NCBI GenBank assembly: GCA_965199585.1
Contig: CBDASI010000002.1
Coordinates: 1,736,001 to 1,800,000 of the forward strand
DNA length: 64,000 nucleotides
DNA from: JAVVHH01 sp965199585
GTDB taxonomy: Bacteria; Pseudomonadota; Alphaproteobacteria; Acetobacterales; Acetobacteraceae
Reading direction: 5' to 3'
The position numbers and the translations under genes are program-made. Shown here in pieces: positions 52,070 to 60,317 of the stretch. The notes below the pieces were generated by a model, which worked only from the letters and a program-made list of their open reading frames with translations, ran no database searches and was not told where the DNA came from. Numbering within the stretch: the first letter of the stretch is position 1; each line of letters opens with the position of its first letter.

Positions 52070-53871
52070 GCCGCCTCCTGCCAGCGGATGCAGCGCGAGA
52101 GGCGGCCGGGCATGACCTCGCGCAGGACGGGATGGGCGGACTCGCACGCATCGAGGCGATGGGTGCAGCGGGGCGCGAAGACGCAGCCAAGCGGCAGTGC
52201 GCCGGGCGGTGGCACCGAGCCCGGGATGCCGTCGGGCGCCGCGCGGCCGTCCTCGGCGACCGTGCTGCGCAGCAGTGCCCGCGTGTAGGGATGCAGCGGG
52301 TTGGCGAACAGCGCGTCGGTCCGTCCCTGCTCGACGATCTCGCCCGCGTACATGACGGCCACGCGGTCGGCGATCTCGGCGACCAGCGGCAGGTTATGCG
52401 TGATGAAGATCAGGCCCATGCCCTGCTGCCGCTGCAATCCGGCCAGCAGGTCGACCACCTGCGCCTGCACCGTCACGTCCAGCGCCGTCGTCGGCTCGTC
52501 GGCGATCAGCACGCGCGGATTGTTGGCGATGGCCATCGCGATCATCACCCGCTGCCGCATGCCGCCGGAGAGCTGGTGCGGGTAGGCGCGGGCACGGCGG
52601 GCCGGGTCGGGGATGCCGACTTCGGTGAGCAGATCGACGACGTCGCGGCGGCCGGCATGGGCGCGGATGACCTCGTCGATCTGCTCGCCGACGCGATGGA
52701 CCGGGTTGAGGCTGCTGGCGGGGTCCTGGAACACCATGGACAGCGCGCCGCCCCGCTTGCGCCGCATCGCCGGTTCGGCGAGCCGGAGCAGCTCCTCGCC
52801 GGCCAGCCATACGCTGCCGCCGACCGGGCGGGCCACCGGCGGCAATAGGCCGAGCACGGCCAATCCGGTGAGCGACTTGCCGGAGCCGCTCTCGCCGACC
52901 AACGCCAGCGTCTCTCCCGCCGCCACCGACAGCGACACGTCGCGAACCGGGCGCACCTTGCCGGCCGGCGTGTCGAGTTCGAGCGTCAGCCCTTCCACCG
53001 ACAGGGCCGCGCCGCTCGTCGAGCCCGCGACCGCCGGCAAGGCGGCGCCCCGGCGGCGCCAGAGCGAGCGCGTGGCGCCGTGCGGATCGAGCCAAGTCTG
53101 GAGGCCGTCGCACAACGTGTTGAGGATGAGGATCGTCGCCACCAGCGCGAGGCACGGCCACAGCAGCAGCAACGGCGATTGCCCCATGGTCGTCCGCGCC
53201 GCGCGCACCATCACGCCCCAGGACGGTGTCGGCGGCACGACGCCGAGGCCGAGGAACGACAGCCCGGCCTCCAGCACCACCGCCGCCGCGGCCGCGAGGC
53301 TCGCCTGCACCAGCAACGGACCGGCGATGTTGGGCAGCACGGTCCGCACCATCACCCGGATCGGGTTGGCCCCGAGCACCCGCAAGGCCTCGACGTAATC
53401 GAGCTGCCGGGTCGTCAGCACGCCGGCATAGGCGATACGGACGAAGCCCGGCAGGAACAGCACCGACAGCACCGCGATCAGCGTCACGGCCCCGGGCCCG
53501 GCGAGCGTGACCACCAGGACTGCCAGCAGCAGCGGCGGGAAACACAGCACGACATCCATCGATCGCACCGCGAGCAGTTCGGCGATACCGCGCAGGTAAC
53601 CGCCGACCAGGCCGAGCGCGGTGCCGACCAGGCAGGCGATCAGCGTGGTGGTCAGCGCGACCGCGAGCGATGTGCGGCCACCCCAGATCAGGCGGGCCAG
53701 CTCGTCGCGGCCGAATTCGTCCTGACCGAGGACGTGGCCGGCACCGGGTCCGGCGAGGCGATGGGCGACGTCCATCGTGACGGGGCTGGGCAAGGGCAGG
53801 AGCGGGGCGGCGAGCGCGATCAGGGCCAGCAGTGCTAGGGCGGCGACGGGTAGGATGGGCAGCCGGCTCAC
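52066..53871 (-). CDS. DppC-DppD fusion: ABC permease joined to ATP-binding protein
   Basis: 601 residues in one frame. About residues 1-270 form a DppC permease (LGQDEFGRDELARLIWGGRTSL, coupling loop LDYVEALRVLGANPIRVMVRTVLPNIAGP, GLSFLGLGVVPPTPSWG). After a linker around 275-290 comes a full ATPase with GESGSGKS (Lys332), LSGGMRQR, LIADEPTTALDV and a C-terminal GCVFAPRCTHRLDAC cluster. GTG start at 53871, 7 bp after the DppB stop. Such permease/ATPase fusions are known in oligopeptide-family importers. Here the fusion would cross from membrane to cytoplasm without any break. Confidence 0.92.
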   Translation of the reverse strand: MSRLPILPVAALALLALIALAAPLLPLPSPVTMDVAHRLAGPGAGHVLGQDEFGRDELARLIWGGRTSLAVALTTTLIACLVGTALGLVGGYLRGIAELLAVRSMDVVLCFPPLLLAVLVVTLAGPGAVTLIAVLSVLFLPGFVRIAYAGVLTTRQLDYVEALRVLGANPIRVMVRTVLPNIAGPLLVQASLAAAAAVVLEAGLSFLGLGVVPPTPSWGVMVRAARTTMGQSPLLLLWPCLALVATILILNTLCDGLQTWLDPHGATRSLWRRRGAALPAVAGSTSGAALSVEGLTLELDTPAGKVRPVRDVSLSVAAGETLALVGESGSGKSLTGLAVLGLLPPVARPVGGSVWLAGEELLRLAEPAMRRKRGGALSMVFQDPASSLNPVHRVGEQIDEVIRAHAGRRDVVDLLTEVGIPDPARRARAYPHQLSGGMRQRVMIAMAIANNPRVLIADEPTTALDVTVQAQVVDLLAGLQRQQGMGLIFITHNLPLVAEIADRVAVMYAGEIVEQGRTDALFANPLHPYTRALLRSTVAEDGRAAPDGIPGSVPPPGALPLGCVFAPRCTHRLDACESAHPVLREVMPGRLSRCIRWQEAA

Positions 53872-53878
53872 GACCGCG

Positions 53879-54829
53879 TCACCCTGCGCGCACGCGGGGG
53901 TCGAGCACGCCGTAGAGCAGGTCGAGCAGAAGGTTCAGGCCCACGAACAGGACCGAGATGACGAGCACGATACCCTCCACCATCGGGTAGTCGCGGGCGC
54001 TGACGGCGTCGATCAGCAGGCCGGAGAGGCCGGGGTAGTTGAACACGTATTCGACCAGCACGGTGCCGCCGAGGAGGCCGCCGAGCTGCAGGCCAATGAC
54101 GGTGGCGACCGGGATCAGGGCGTTGCGCAGCACGTGTCGGCGCATGATCCGCGCCGGTGCCACGCCCTTGGCGCGCGCGGTCCGCACGTAGTCGCGCTGT
54201 CGCACGTCGGCGACGGCGCCGCGGGTGATGCGGTAGACCACCGCCGCGAGCCCGGCGGCAATGGTCAGCGCCGGCATGGCGAGAAGCTGGAAGTGGCGCA
54301 CCGGGTCGGCGGCCAAGGCGACGTATCCGCCGGCGGGGAGCCAATGCAGCGTCTGTGCGAAGACGAGGACCAGGAGGGTCCCGAGCACGAACACCGGGAG
54401 CGAGAGTAGCAGCGCGGCGATGGCGGTGCCGATGCGGTCGAGCCAACCGCCGGATCGTGCGGCGGCGGCGGTGCCGAGCGGGATGCCGGCTCCCAATGCG
54501 ACGATGGCGGCCGCGGCGATCAGTTCGAGCGTGCGGGGGAGGCGGTCGGCGATCGAGTCGGCGACGGGAGCTTGGTCCTGCATGGACTGGCCGAGATCGC
54601 CGTGGGCGAGGCCGCGCAGGTTGCCAGCGTATTGCTCGAGCAGCGGTCGGTCGAGGCCGAGCTGTTCATGTAATTGCGTGACCGAATCGGGGTCCGGCGC
54701 GGCGCCGCCTTGGGAGAGCAGGAGCTCGGCCGGGTCACCTGGGACGAGGTGGATCGCCAGGAAGACGAGCGTGATCACCAGCCAGACCAGCAGCAGCGAT
54801 GTCCCGATGCGTTTGGCGGCCCAGATCAT
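53879..54829 (-). CDS. DppB-type ABC transporter permease
   Basis: 316 residues with an N-terminal helix (IGTSLLLVWLVITLVFLAIH), QLGLDRPLLEQYAGNLRGLAHGDLGQSM, and coupling loop QRDYVRTARAKGVAPARIMRRHVLRNALIP. ATG 54829 shares its A with the binding-protein stop (TGATG). Partners the permease half of the fusion protein. Confidence 0.93.
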   Translation of the reverse strand: MIWAAKRIGTSLLLVWLVITLVFLAIHLVPGDPAELLLSQGGAAPDPDSVTQLHEQLGLDRPLLEQYAGNLRGLAHGDLGQSMQDQAPVADSIADRLPRTLELIAAAAIVALGAGIPLGTAAAARSGGWLDRIGTAIAALLLSLPVFVLGTLLVLVFAQTLHWLPAGGYVALAADPVRHFQLLAMPALTIAAGLAAVVYRITRGAVADVRQRDYVRTARAKGVAPARIMRRHVLRNALIPVATVIGLQLGGLLGGTVLVEYVFNYPGLSGLLIDAVSARDYPMVEGIVLVISVLFVGLNLLLDLLYGVLDPRVRAG

Positions 54830-56349
54830 CAGCCGAGCGTCGTCTCCTCCAGCGTGGTGCCGGAGAAGAAGGTGAGGGCGCCTGGCATGTTGGTGAAGCC
54901 TTTCACGGCGGCCGCCATGGCGTAGCCCTGGGCGCGCCAGGCCAGGGAGACGATCGGCGTCTGCGCCAGGATCAGCTTCTGCAGATCGGTGTAGATGGCG
55001 GCGCGCTTGGCGGGGTCGAACTCGGCGCGCCCGGCAGCGAGCGCCTTGGCGACGCCGTCGTCGCGGAGGTCGAAGCTGCGGGCGGTGGAGGGGCCGAGCG
55101 TGCCGTCGATCAGGGCGCTGAGGCCGTCGGGGTCGTTGCTGTCGGCGGTGGTGCCATTGACGGCGAATTGGTACTGACCGCGATTGCCGAGCGAGACGCG
55201 GGTCGCCCAGTCGGGCAGTGCCAACTCGACCCGGATGCCGATCGCGGCCAGGTTCTGCTGCACGATCTCGGCGGTGTCCTTGTGCATGCTGTATTGCGCT
55301 GTGGCGAGCAGGGTGCAGTCGAAACCGCTGCCGAGGCCCGCTTCGGCCAGGAGCGACTTGGCTTTGACCGGGTCGTAGGCCCAGCCATCGGCGAGCGACT
55401 TGTCGTAGAACGGGCTGGTCTCGACGAGCGGGGTGCCGGCGAGGGCAGCGCCGCGGCCGTAGAACACCGATCTGACGATGTCGTCGCGCTTGATCGCGTG
55501 CGCGACGGCCAGGCGGGTTTTCGGGTCCTTGAACGGGCCCGTCGCGCCGTTGAAGGTCAGATACATGAAGGGACCTTCGGTGTTCTGCAGCCGCAGCTTG
55601 GGGTCCGCCTCGATACCGGCCATCGACTGCCAGGGCACGTATTCGATCAGGTCGACGTCGCCGGTCTGGAGCGCGGCGACGCGGGCGGTCTCGTCGGTGT
55701 AGACGACGAAGCGGAGCGTCTTCAGCTTGGGCAGGCCGGGCTTGTAGAAGTTGGGGTTGGCCGCGAGGTCGATGGAGACGCCGCGCTCCTGTTTGGTGAT
55801 GGTGAACGGGCCGCAGCCGATCGGTGCCTTGCCGGGCTCGGCCGACCCGGCGGCGACGACGGGCATCTCATAGGCCGCGAGCCAGAGCGGCAGTGTCTCG
55901 GTCGGTTCCTTCATGACGATGCGGACGGTGCGCGGGTCCGGCGTCTCGATGCGGTCGACGCCCTGGAACTGGCCGCGCATGTAGGCGGTCGATTTCGGGG
56001 CGGATACCTGGTCGAGCGAGTATTTCACATCCGCCGAGGTGACTTTGGCGCCGTTGTGGAACGTCGCATCGCGCAGGGTGAACAGCCAGCCGGCGTCGCC
56101 GTCGCGCGCCCATGTCTCGGCGAGTTCGCCGCGCAGGGTGCCGTCGGGGGCATAGGACATCAGGCCGCGATGCACCTGCAGCGTGACGGTGCCCGCGGCG
56201 GTGCCGGCCTGGACCCAGGGGTTGAAGTTGGGCGGGTAGCTCGACAGGCCGAAGGTGAGGTGCCCCGGGGTGCTGGCGGCGCGGGCGGGGATGCGCAGGA
56301 ATGGCAGGGCGACGCTGCCCGCGACGAGGGCACGGCGACGGATCGTCAT
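54829..56349 (-). CDS. Family 5 extracellular solute-binding protein
   Basis: 506 residues. Basic signal start (MTIRRRALVAGSVALPFL) cleaved after ARA. Family blocks include LAETWARDGDAGWLFTLRDATFHNGAKVTSADVKYSLDQV and DPKTRLAVAHAIKRDDIVRSVFYG. ATG 56349 overlaps the HyuB stop as ATGA. Being translationally coupled to hydantoinase genes suggests its ligand is a hydantoin, N-methylhydantoin, 5-oxoproline or similar cyclic amide. Confidence 0.9.
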   Translation of the reverse strand: MTIRRRALVAGSVALPFLRIPARAASTPGHLTFGLSSYPPNFNPWVQAGTAAGTVTLQVHRGLMSYAPDGTLRGELAETWARDGDAGWLFTLRDATFHNGAKVTSADVKYSLDQVSAPKSTAYMRGQFQGVDRIETPDPRTVRIVMKEPTETLPLWLAAYEMPVVAAGSAEPGKAPIGCGPFTITKQERGVSIDLAANPNFYKPGLPKLKTLRFVVYTDETARVAALQTGDVDLIEYVPWQSMAGIEADPKLRLQNTEGPFMYLTFNGATGPFKDPKTRLAVAHAIKRDDIVRSVFYGRGAALAGTPLVETSPFYDKSLADGWAYDPVKAKSLLAEAGLGSGFDCTLLATAQYSMHKDTAEIVQQNLAAIGIRVELALPDWATRVSLGNRGQYQFAVNGTTADSNDPDGLSALIDGTLGPSTARSFDLRDDGVAKALAAGRAEFDPAKRAAIYTDLQKLILAQTPIVSLAWRAQGYAMAAAVKGFTNMPGALTFFSGTTLEETTLG

Positions 56350-58013
56350 GACGGCAGGTCCTGTTCGAAATGGTAGGCGGAGGCGGCGGTGGCGGCGTCG
56401 ATGCGGGCCTCGCGCAGGTCGCGGGCGATGTCGTCGGGCGTGCGCGACGAGGCTGGGCCGTAGCCGCCCGCGCCGGGGGTGACGATCTCGACGATGTCAC
56501 CGGGCTTGAGCGTGCCGTTGCCGTGCACGAACGGCGCCGTGCCCTCGCTGAAGCGGAACGAGCAGCCGCCGCCTTCGCCGCCGCCCTCGAGCCCCCAGGG
56601 GCGCGAGACGATGCGCGATCCGTCGATCCGCAGGCGGCACTCCGCCTCCGCTCGGTAGACCCGGCGCAACCCCATGCCGCCGCGCTGCCGGCCGATGCCA
56701 CCGGAGCCTTGAACAAGTTCGTAGGCCAGCAACGTCAGCGGATATTCACCCTCCAGCGCCTCGACCGGCAGGTTGGACGTGTTGGTCATGTGGACGTGCA
56801 CGCCGTCGAGCCCGTCCTTGGTGGCGCGGGCGCCGGAGCCGCCGCCGATGGTTTCGAGATAGACCCAGAGCGAGCGGTCCGGCCGGGCGCCGACGAAGGT
56901 GGCGGAGAGCACGCTGCCGTTGCAGGCGGCGATGACCCGCTCGGGCACGGCTTGCGCGAGTGCGCCGTGGATCAGGTCGACCACGCGTTGGCAGGGGCCG
57001 ATCCGGCCGTTGACGGCGGCCGGATGCACGCAGTTGACGACGCTGCCTTCGGTGGCGGTGACGCCGATCGGGCGCGCCAGGCCGGAGTTCGGCAGGATGG
57101 TGGGGTCCACCACCGTCTTGACAGCGTAATAGACGGTCGAGAGCAGCGCCGTGTAGGTCATGTTGATGCCGGCGCGGAGCTGCGGCGGGGCGTCGAAATC
57201 GAGCCGCATCTCGTCGCCGTCGACGGTGAGGGCGACGCTGAAATCGAGTTCGCCGTCGAATTCCGGGCCGTCGTAGCGGTCGGCGAAGCGGTAGGTGCCG
57301 TCGGGGATGGCGGCGATGCCCGCCCGCATCTTGCGTTCGGCGTAGTCCTGCAGCGCGCGGCCGGCGGCGAGCACGATGTCGCGGCCGTAGCGGGTGCAGA
57401 GGGCATTCATCCGCTGGACGCCCAGGCGGTTGGCGGCCATCTGCGCCCGGAGGTCCGAGAGTCGTTCGTGGGGCACCTGGCAGTTGAGCAGGATCAGTGC
57501 CTGCACGTCGGCCTGGAGTTCGCCCGCACGGTAGAGCCGGATCGGCGGGATGCGGATGCCTTCCTGATAGATGTGCTGGTGCCCGCGGTCGGCGAAATCC
57601 GCGTGATGCGCGGTGTTGACGGCCCAGGCGGTGATGACGCCGTCGACGAAGATCGGCTCGGCGAGCACGAGGTCCGGCAGATGGGTGCCGCCGCCCTCGA
57701 AGGCGTCGTTGCCGACGAAGACGTCGCCGGGTCGCATGTCGGCGGTGTCGTGCCGCTTGAGGATGTGCGGGATGATGCCGATGAAGCTGCCGAGATGCAT
57801 CGGGATGTGCTCGGCTTGGCAGAGCGTGGTGCCGGCGGTGTCGAACAGCGCGGTGGAGCAGTCGCGCCGCTCCTTGATGTTGGTGGAGTAGCTGGCGCGG
57901 ACCAGCGCTTCGCCCATCTCCTCGGTGATCGACGAGAGCGCGGAGCCGATCACCTCGACGGTGATGGGGTCGAGCGTCGGTGCGGACGCCTCGATGGGGC
58001 GGGCCTGGCTCAT
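56346..58013 (-). CDS. hyuB: HyuB-like hydantoinase B/oxoprolinase subunit
   Basis: 555 residues, usual for the HyuB family. DPITVEVIGSALSSITEEMGEALVRASYSTNIKERRDCSTALFD opens it, then FVGNDAFEGGGTHLPDL, VNTAHHADFADRG and C-terminal GSGGIGRQRGGMGLRRVY with TPGAGGYG. With HyuA it forms an ATP-dependent ring-opening enzyme for hydantoins, N-methylhydantoin or 5-oxoproline, or a relative such as acetone carboxylase-type subunits. ATG 58013 overlaps the HyuA stop as ATGA. Specific ring not identified. Confidence 0.88.
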   Translation of the reverse strand: MSQARPIEASAPTLDPITVEVIGSALSSITEEMGEALVRASYSTNIKERRDCSTALFDTAGTTLCQAEHIPMHLGSFIGIIPHILKRHDTADMRPGDVFVGNDAFEGGGTHLPDLVLAEPIFVDGVITAWAVNTAHHADFADRGHQHIYQEGIRIPPIRLYRAGELQADVQALILLNCQVPHERLSDLRAQMAANRLGVQRMNALCTRYGRDIVLAAGRALQDYAERKMRAGIAAIPDGTYRFADRYDGPEFDGELDFSVALTVDGDEMRLDFDAPPQLRAGINMTYTALLSTVYYAVKTVVDPTILPNSGLARPIGVTATEGSVVNCVHPAAVNGRIGPCQRVVDLIHGALAQAVPERVIAACNGSVLSATFVGARPDRSLWVYLETIGGGSGARATKDGLDGVHVHMTNTSNLPVEALEGEYPLTLLAYELVQGSGGIGRQRGGMGLRRVYRAEAECRLRIDGSRIVSRPWGLEGGGEGGGCSFRFSEGTAPFVHGNGTLKPGDIVEIVTPGAGGYGPASSRTPDDIARDLREARIDAATAASAYHFEQDLPS

Positions 58014-60061
58014 GCGCACTCCAGTATCAGGTTGAGATACGGCTCGATGCGGCCGTTCCAGCCCGGCAGCACCACGGTGGTCGCGTCCATCTGTTCGACG
58101 ATGGCCGGCCCCGCGATGCGGTTGCCGGCGCGCAGCTTCTCGCGGTCGTAGACGGGGCAGGCGACGAAGCGGCCGGCTTCGGGCAGCCACACGTCGCGGG
58201 TGCCGACGATGGCGCCGCTCGCGTCCGGGCCGGCATCGTCGTGCGCGGGGAAGCTGGCCTTGCGCACGATGCCGGTCGCTTCGGTGCGGGTGGTGACGAG
58301 TTGGATCGCCTCGCCGTCGGCGACGAAGCCATAGAGCCGGCGGTGCGCCTCGGCGAAGCCGTCGCGCAGGGTGTCGAGCACGGCGGCGTCGATAGGGCCG
58401 TCGGGCAGCGGGACGGCGATCTCGTAGTTCTGGCCGGCATATCGGAGATCGACGGTGCGCAGGGTGCGGCGATCCCCGTCCGGCACGGCTTCGTCGGTGA
58501 ACCATTGCAGCGCGCGGGCCGCCAGCGCGTCGAAGGCAGCGGTGAGGGTGGGCAGGGCGGCCGGGTCCAACGTCTGCAGCCGGGTGGAGGCGAAATCGGC
58601 GCGCAGATCGGTCAGCAGCAGGCCGGTCGCGCAGAGGATGCCCGGGTTGCGCGGGATCAGGACGCGCGTGATGTCCAGTTCGCGGGCCAGACGCACCGCG
58701 TGGAGCGGTCCGGCGCCGCCGAACGCGACCAGCGTGTAGTCGCGCGGATCGTAGCCGCGCTGCACGCTGATGACGCGGATCGCGCGCGCCATGTTGGCTG
58801 TGACCACCGCAATGATGCCTTGCGACGTCTCCATGACGCCGAGGCCGAGGCGCTCGGAGAGACGTTGGATCGCGGCGTGGGCGAGGTCCTGCCGGATCGG
58901 CATGCGGCCGCCGAGCAGATGCGTCGGGTTCAGCGTCTGCAACACGACGTTGGCGTCCGTGACGGTCGCCTCCTCGTTGCCGCGGCCATAACAGACCGGG
59001 CCCGGGGCGGCACCGGCACTGCGGGGGCCGACCTTGAGCAGCCCGCCCGTATCGATCGACGCGATCGAGCCGCCGCCGGCGCCCACCGTATGGATGTCGA
59101 GCATCGGCGCCTTGATCGGGTAGCCATGCACGACGGCCTCGTTGGTCAGCCGGCAGTGGCCGCCGGTGAGCAGCGCGACGTCGGAACTGGTGCCGCCCAT
59201 GTCGAAGGTGATCAGGTCCGGCAGCCCGGCGACGCGGCCGATCTCCTGGGCCGCCACCACGCCGGTGCTCGGGCCCGACAGCACGGTGCGCACGGGCAGG
59301 CGCGCGGCCTGCTCGAAGCCGATGACGCCGCCGTTGGACTGGGTCAGGTGCGGCGTCGCCGTGACGCCGAGGTCGTCGAGCCGGCCGCCGAGGCGCTCGA
59401 TGTAGCTGCGCATGACCGGGCCGAGATAGGCGTTTACCACGGCGGTGGAGAGCCGTTCGTATTCGCGGAATTCGGGGGCGACATCATGGCTGGTGCAGGC
59501 GAAGGCTTCGGGGAACTCCTCGGCGAGGATGGTGCGTGCGATGTCCTCGTGCTCGGTGCACATGAAGCCGTAGAGGAAGCAGACGGCGATCGCTTTGACG
59601 CCGGCGCCCTTGAGTTGACGCACGGCGGCGCGGAAGCCGTCCTGGTCCAGCGGCGTCTCCACGGTGCCGTCGTGACGGACGCGTTCGGCGACTTCGAGCC
59701 GGAGGTCGCGGCTGACCAGCACGGGCGGTTTATCGACTTGGAGATCGTAGAGGTCCGGCCGTTTCTGGCGGCCGATTTCCAACAAGTCGCGGAACCCGGC
59801 GGTCGTGATCAGTCCGGTCGTCACGCCGCGGTGTTGGATCAGCGCATTGGTGCCGACGGTGGTGCCGTGGCCGAAATACCCGATGTCTGACGGCGTGCTG
59901 CCGACGCCCGCGATGCCTTCGGTCAAGCCCTGGGCGATGCCGCGGGAGGGATCGTCCGGCGTCGAGGGCACTTTCCACACGGCCACGCCGCCGGTGTCAT
60001 CATCGAAAAGACAGACGTCGGTGAAAGTGCCACCTGCGTCGATCCCGACGCGCCACGTCAT
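58010..60061 (-). CDS. hyuA: HyuA-like hydantoinase A/oxoprolinase subunit
   Basis: 683 residues. VGIDAGGTFTDVCLFD is the ASKHA-type ATP site; GHGTTVGTNALIQHRG, SGPSTGVVAAQEIG, TFDMGGTSSDVALL and TVGAGGGSIA follow in family order. Together with HyuB it uses ATP to open a cyclic amide. ATG 60061 is chosen because the family N-terminus begins there; an upstream in-frame ATG at 60163 would add 34 unrelated residues. No strong ribosome site is visible, and a perfect palindrome lies 6 bases upstream. First gene of the long minus-strand run ending at 43648. Confidence 0.88.
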   Translation of the reverse strand: MTWRVGIDAGGTFTDVCLFDDDTGGVAVWKVPSTPDDPSRGIAQGLTEGIAGVGSTPSDIGYFGHGTTVGTNALIQHRGVTTGLITTAGFRDLLEIGRQKRPDLYDLQVDKPPVLVSRDLRLEVAERVRHDGTVETPLDQDGFRAAVRQLKGAGVKAIAVCFLYGFMCTEHEDIARTILAEEFPEAFACTSHDVAPEFREYERLSTAVVNAYLGPVMRSYIERLGGRLDDLGVTATPHLTQSNGGVIGFEQAARLPVRTVLSGPSTGVVAAQEIGRVAGLPDLITFDMGGTSSDVALLTGGHCRLTNEAVVHGYPIKAPMLDIHTVGAGGGSIASIDTGGLLKVGPRSAGAAPGPVCYGRGNEEATVTDANVVLQTLNPTHLLGGRMPIRQDLAHAAIQRLSERLGLGVMETSQGIIAVVTANMARAIRVISVQRGYDPRDYTLVAFGGAGPLHAVRLARELDITRVLIPRNPGILCATGLLLTDLRADFASTRLQTLDPAALPTLTAAFDALAARALQWFTDEAVPDGDRRTLRTVDLRYAGQNYEIAVPLPDGPIDAAVLDTLRDGFAEAHRRLYGFVADGEAIQLVTTRTEATGIVRKASFPAHDDAGPDASGAIVGTRDVWLPEAGRFVACPVYDREKLRAGNRIAGPAIVEQMDATTVVLPGWNGRIEPYLNLILECA

Positions 60062-60067
60062 TTGACG

Positions 60068-60082
60068 GCCCAAATTTTGGGC
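60068..60082. promoter_or_regulatory. Perfect palindrome just upstream of the hyuA start
   Basis: GCCCAAA-T-TTTGGGC, 7-bp arms around one base, lies 6 bases before the hyuA ATG, where a ribosome site should be. As DNA it could be an operator; as RNA its single-base centre makes a stable hairpin less likely. No regulator gene is adjacent. Confidence 0.4.
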
Positions 60083-60149
60083 GTACTCAGTTGGCGTGAC
60101 ATGATTGTAAGCAACGATGCCAACTATCATTTTTGAATGGATCAAATGA

Positions 60150-60173
60150 ATGCACGCATGCACGAGCTATGCA
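60150..60173. repeat. Three ATGCA repeats in the hyuA-puuE divergent region
   Basis: ATGCA occurs at 60150-60154, 60158-60162 and 60169-60173 in the 256-bp gap between hyuA and puuE, the largest gene-free stretch of the window. The surrounding 60 bp are AT-richer than the genes and are a likely promoter zone, but no convincing -35/-10 pair was found. Confidence 0.3.
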
Positions 60174-60231
60174 ACATGAAACCCTGCCGTTGGCGCGGCG
60201 GCGTTTGTCGAAGCGGGCTCATACTGGCGCG

Positions 60232-60306
60232 ATGATCGTCCGGAACCTGACAGACGGTGACGAGCAGTTCGTCGACGTGCCACCGTTCACCCTCGAACTC
60301 GAGTGA
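60232..60306 (+). CDS. Possible 24-residue leader ORF before puuE
   Basis: An acidic reading frame beginning MIVRNLTDGDEQF and ending in LELE. Its TGA (60304-60306) lies in the GAGG ribosome-site region of puuE, as in translationally coupled leader peptides. No clear ribosome site precedes it and I recognise no family. It may be chance. Confidence 0.25.
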   Translation: MIVRNLTDGDEQFVDVPPFTLELE

Positions 60307-60317
60307 GGTAACCCGGC

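Noticed and set aside
54799..58151. Two long plus-strand frames (525 and 593 codons) opposite the binding protein and hyuB
   Set aside because: No domain, no ribosome site, overlapping well-supported minus-strand genes.
57980..59890. 636-codon plus-strand frame opposite hyuA
   Set aside because: Gly/Asp/Arg-rich shadow; hyuA on the other strand has all family blocks in order.
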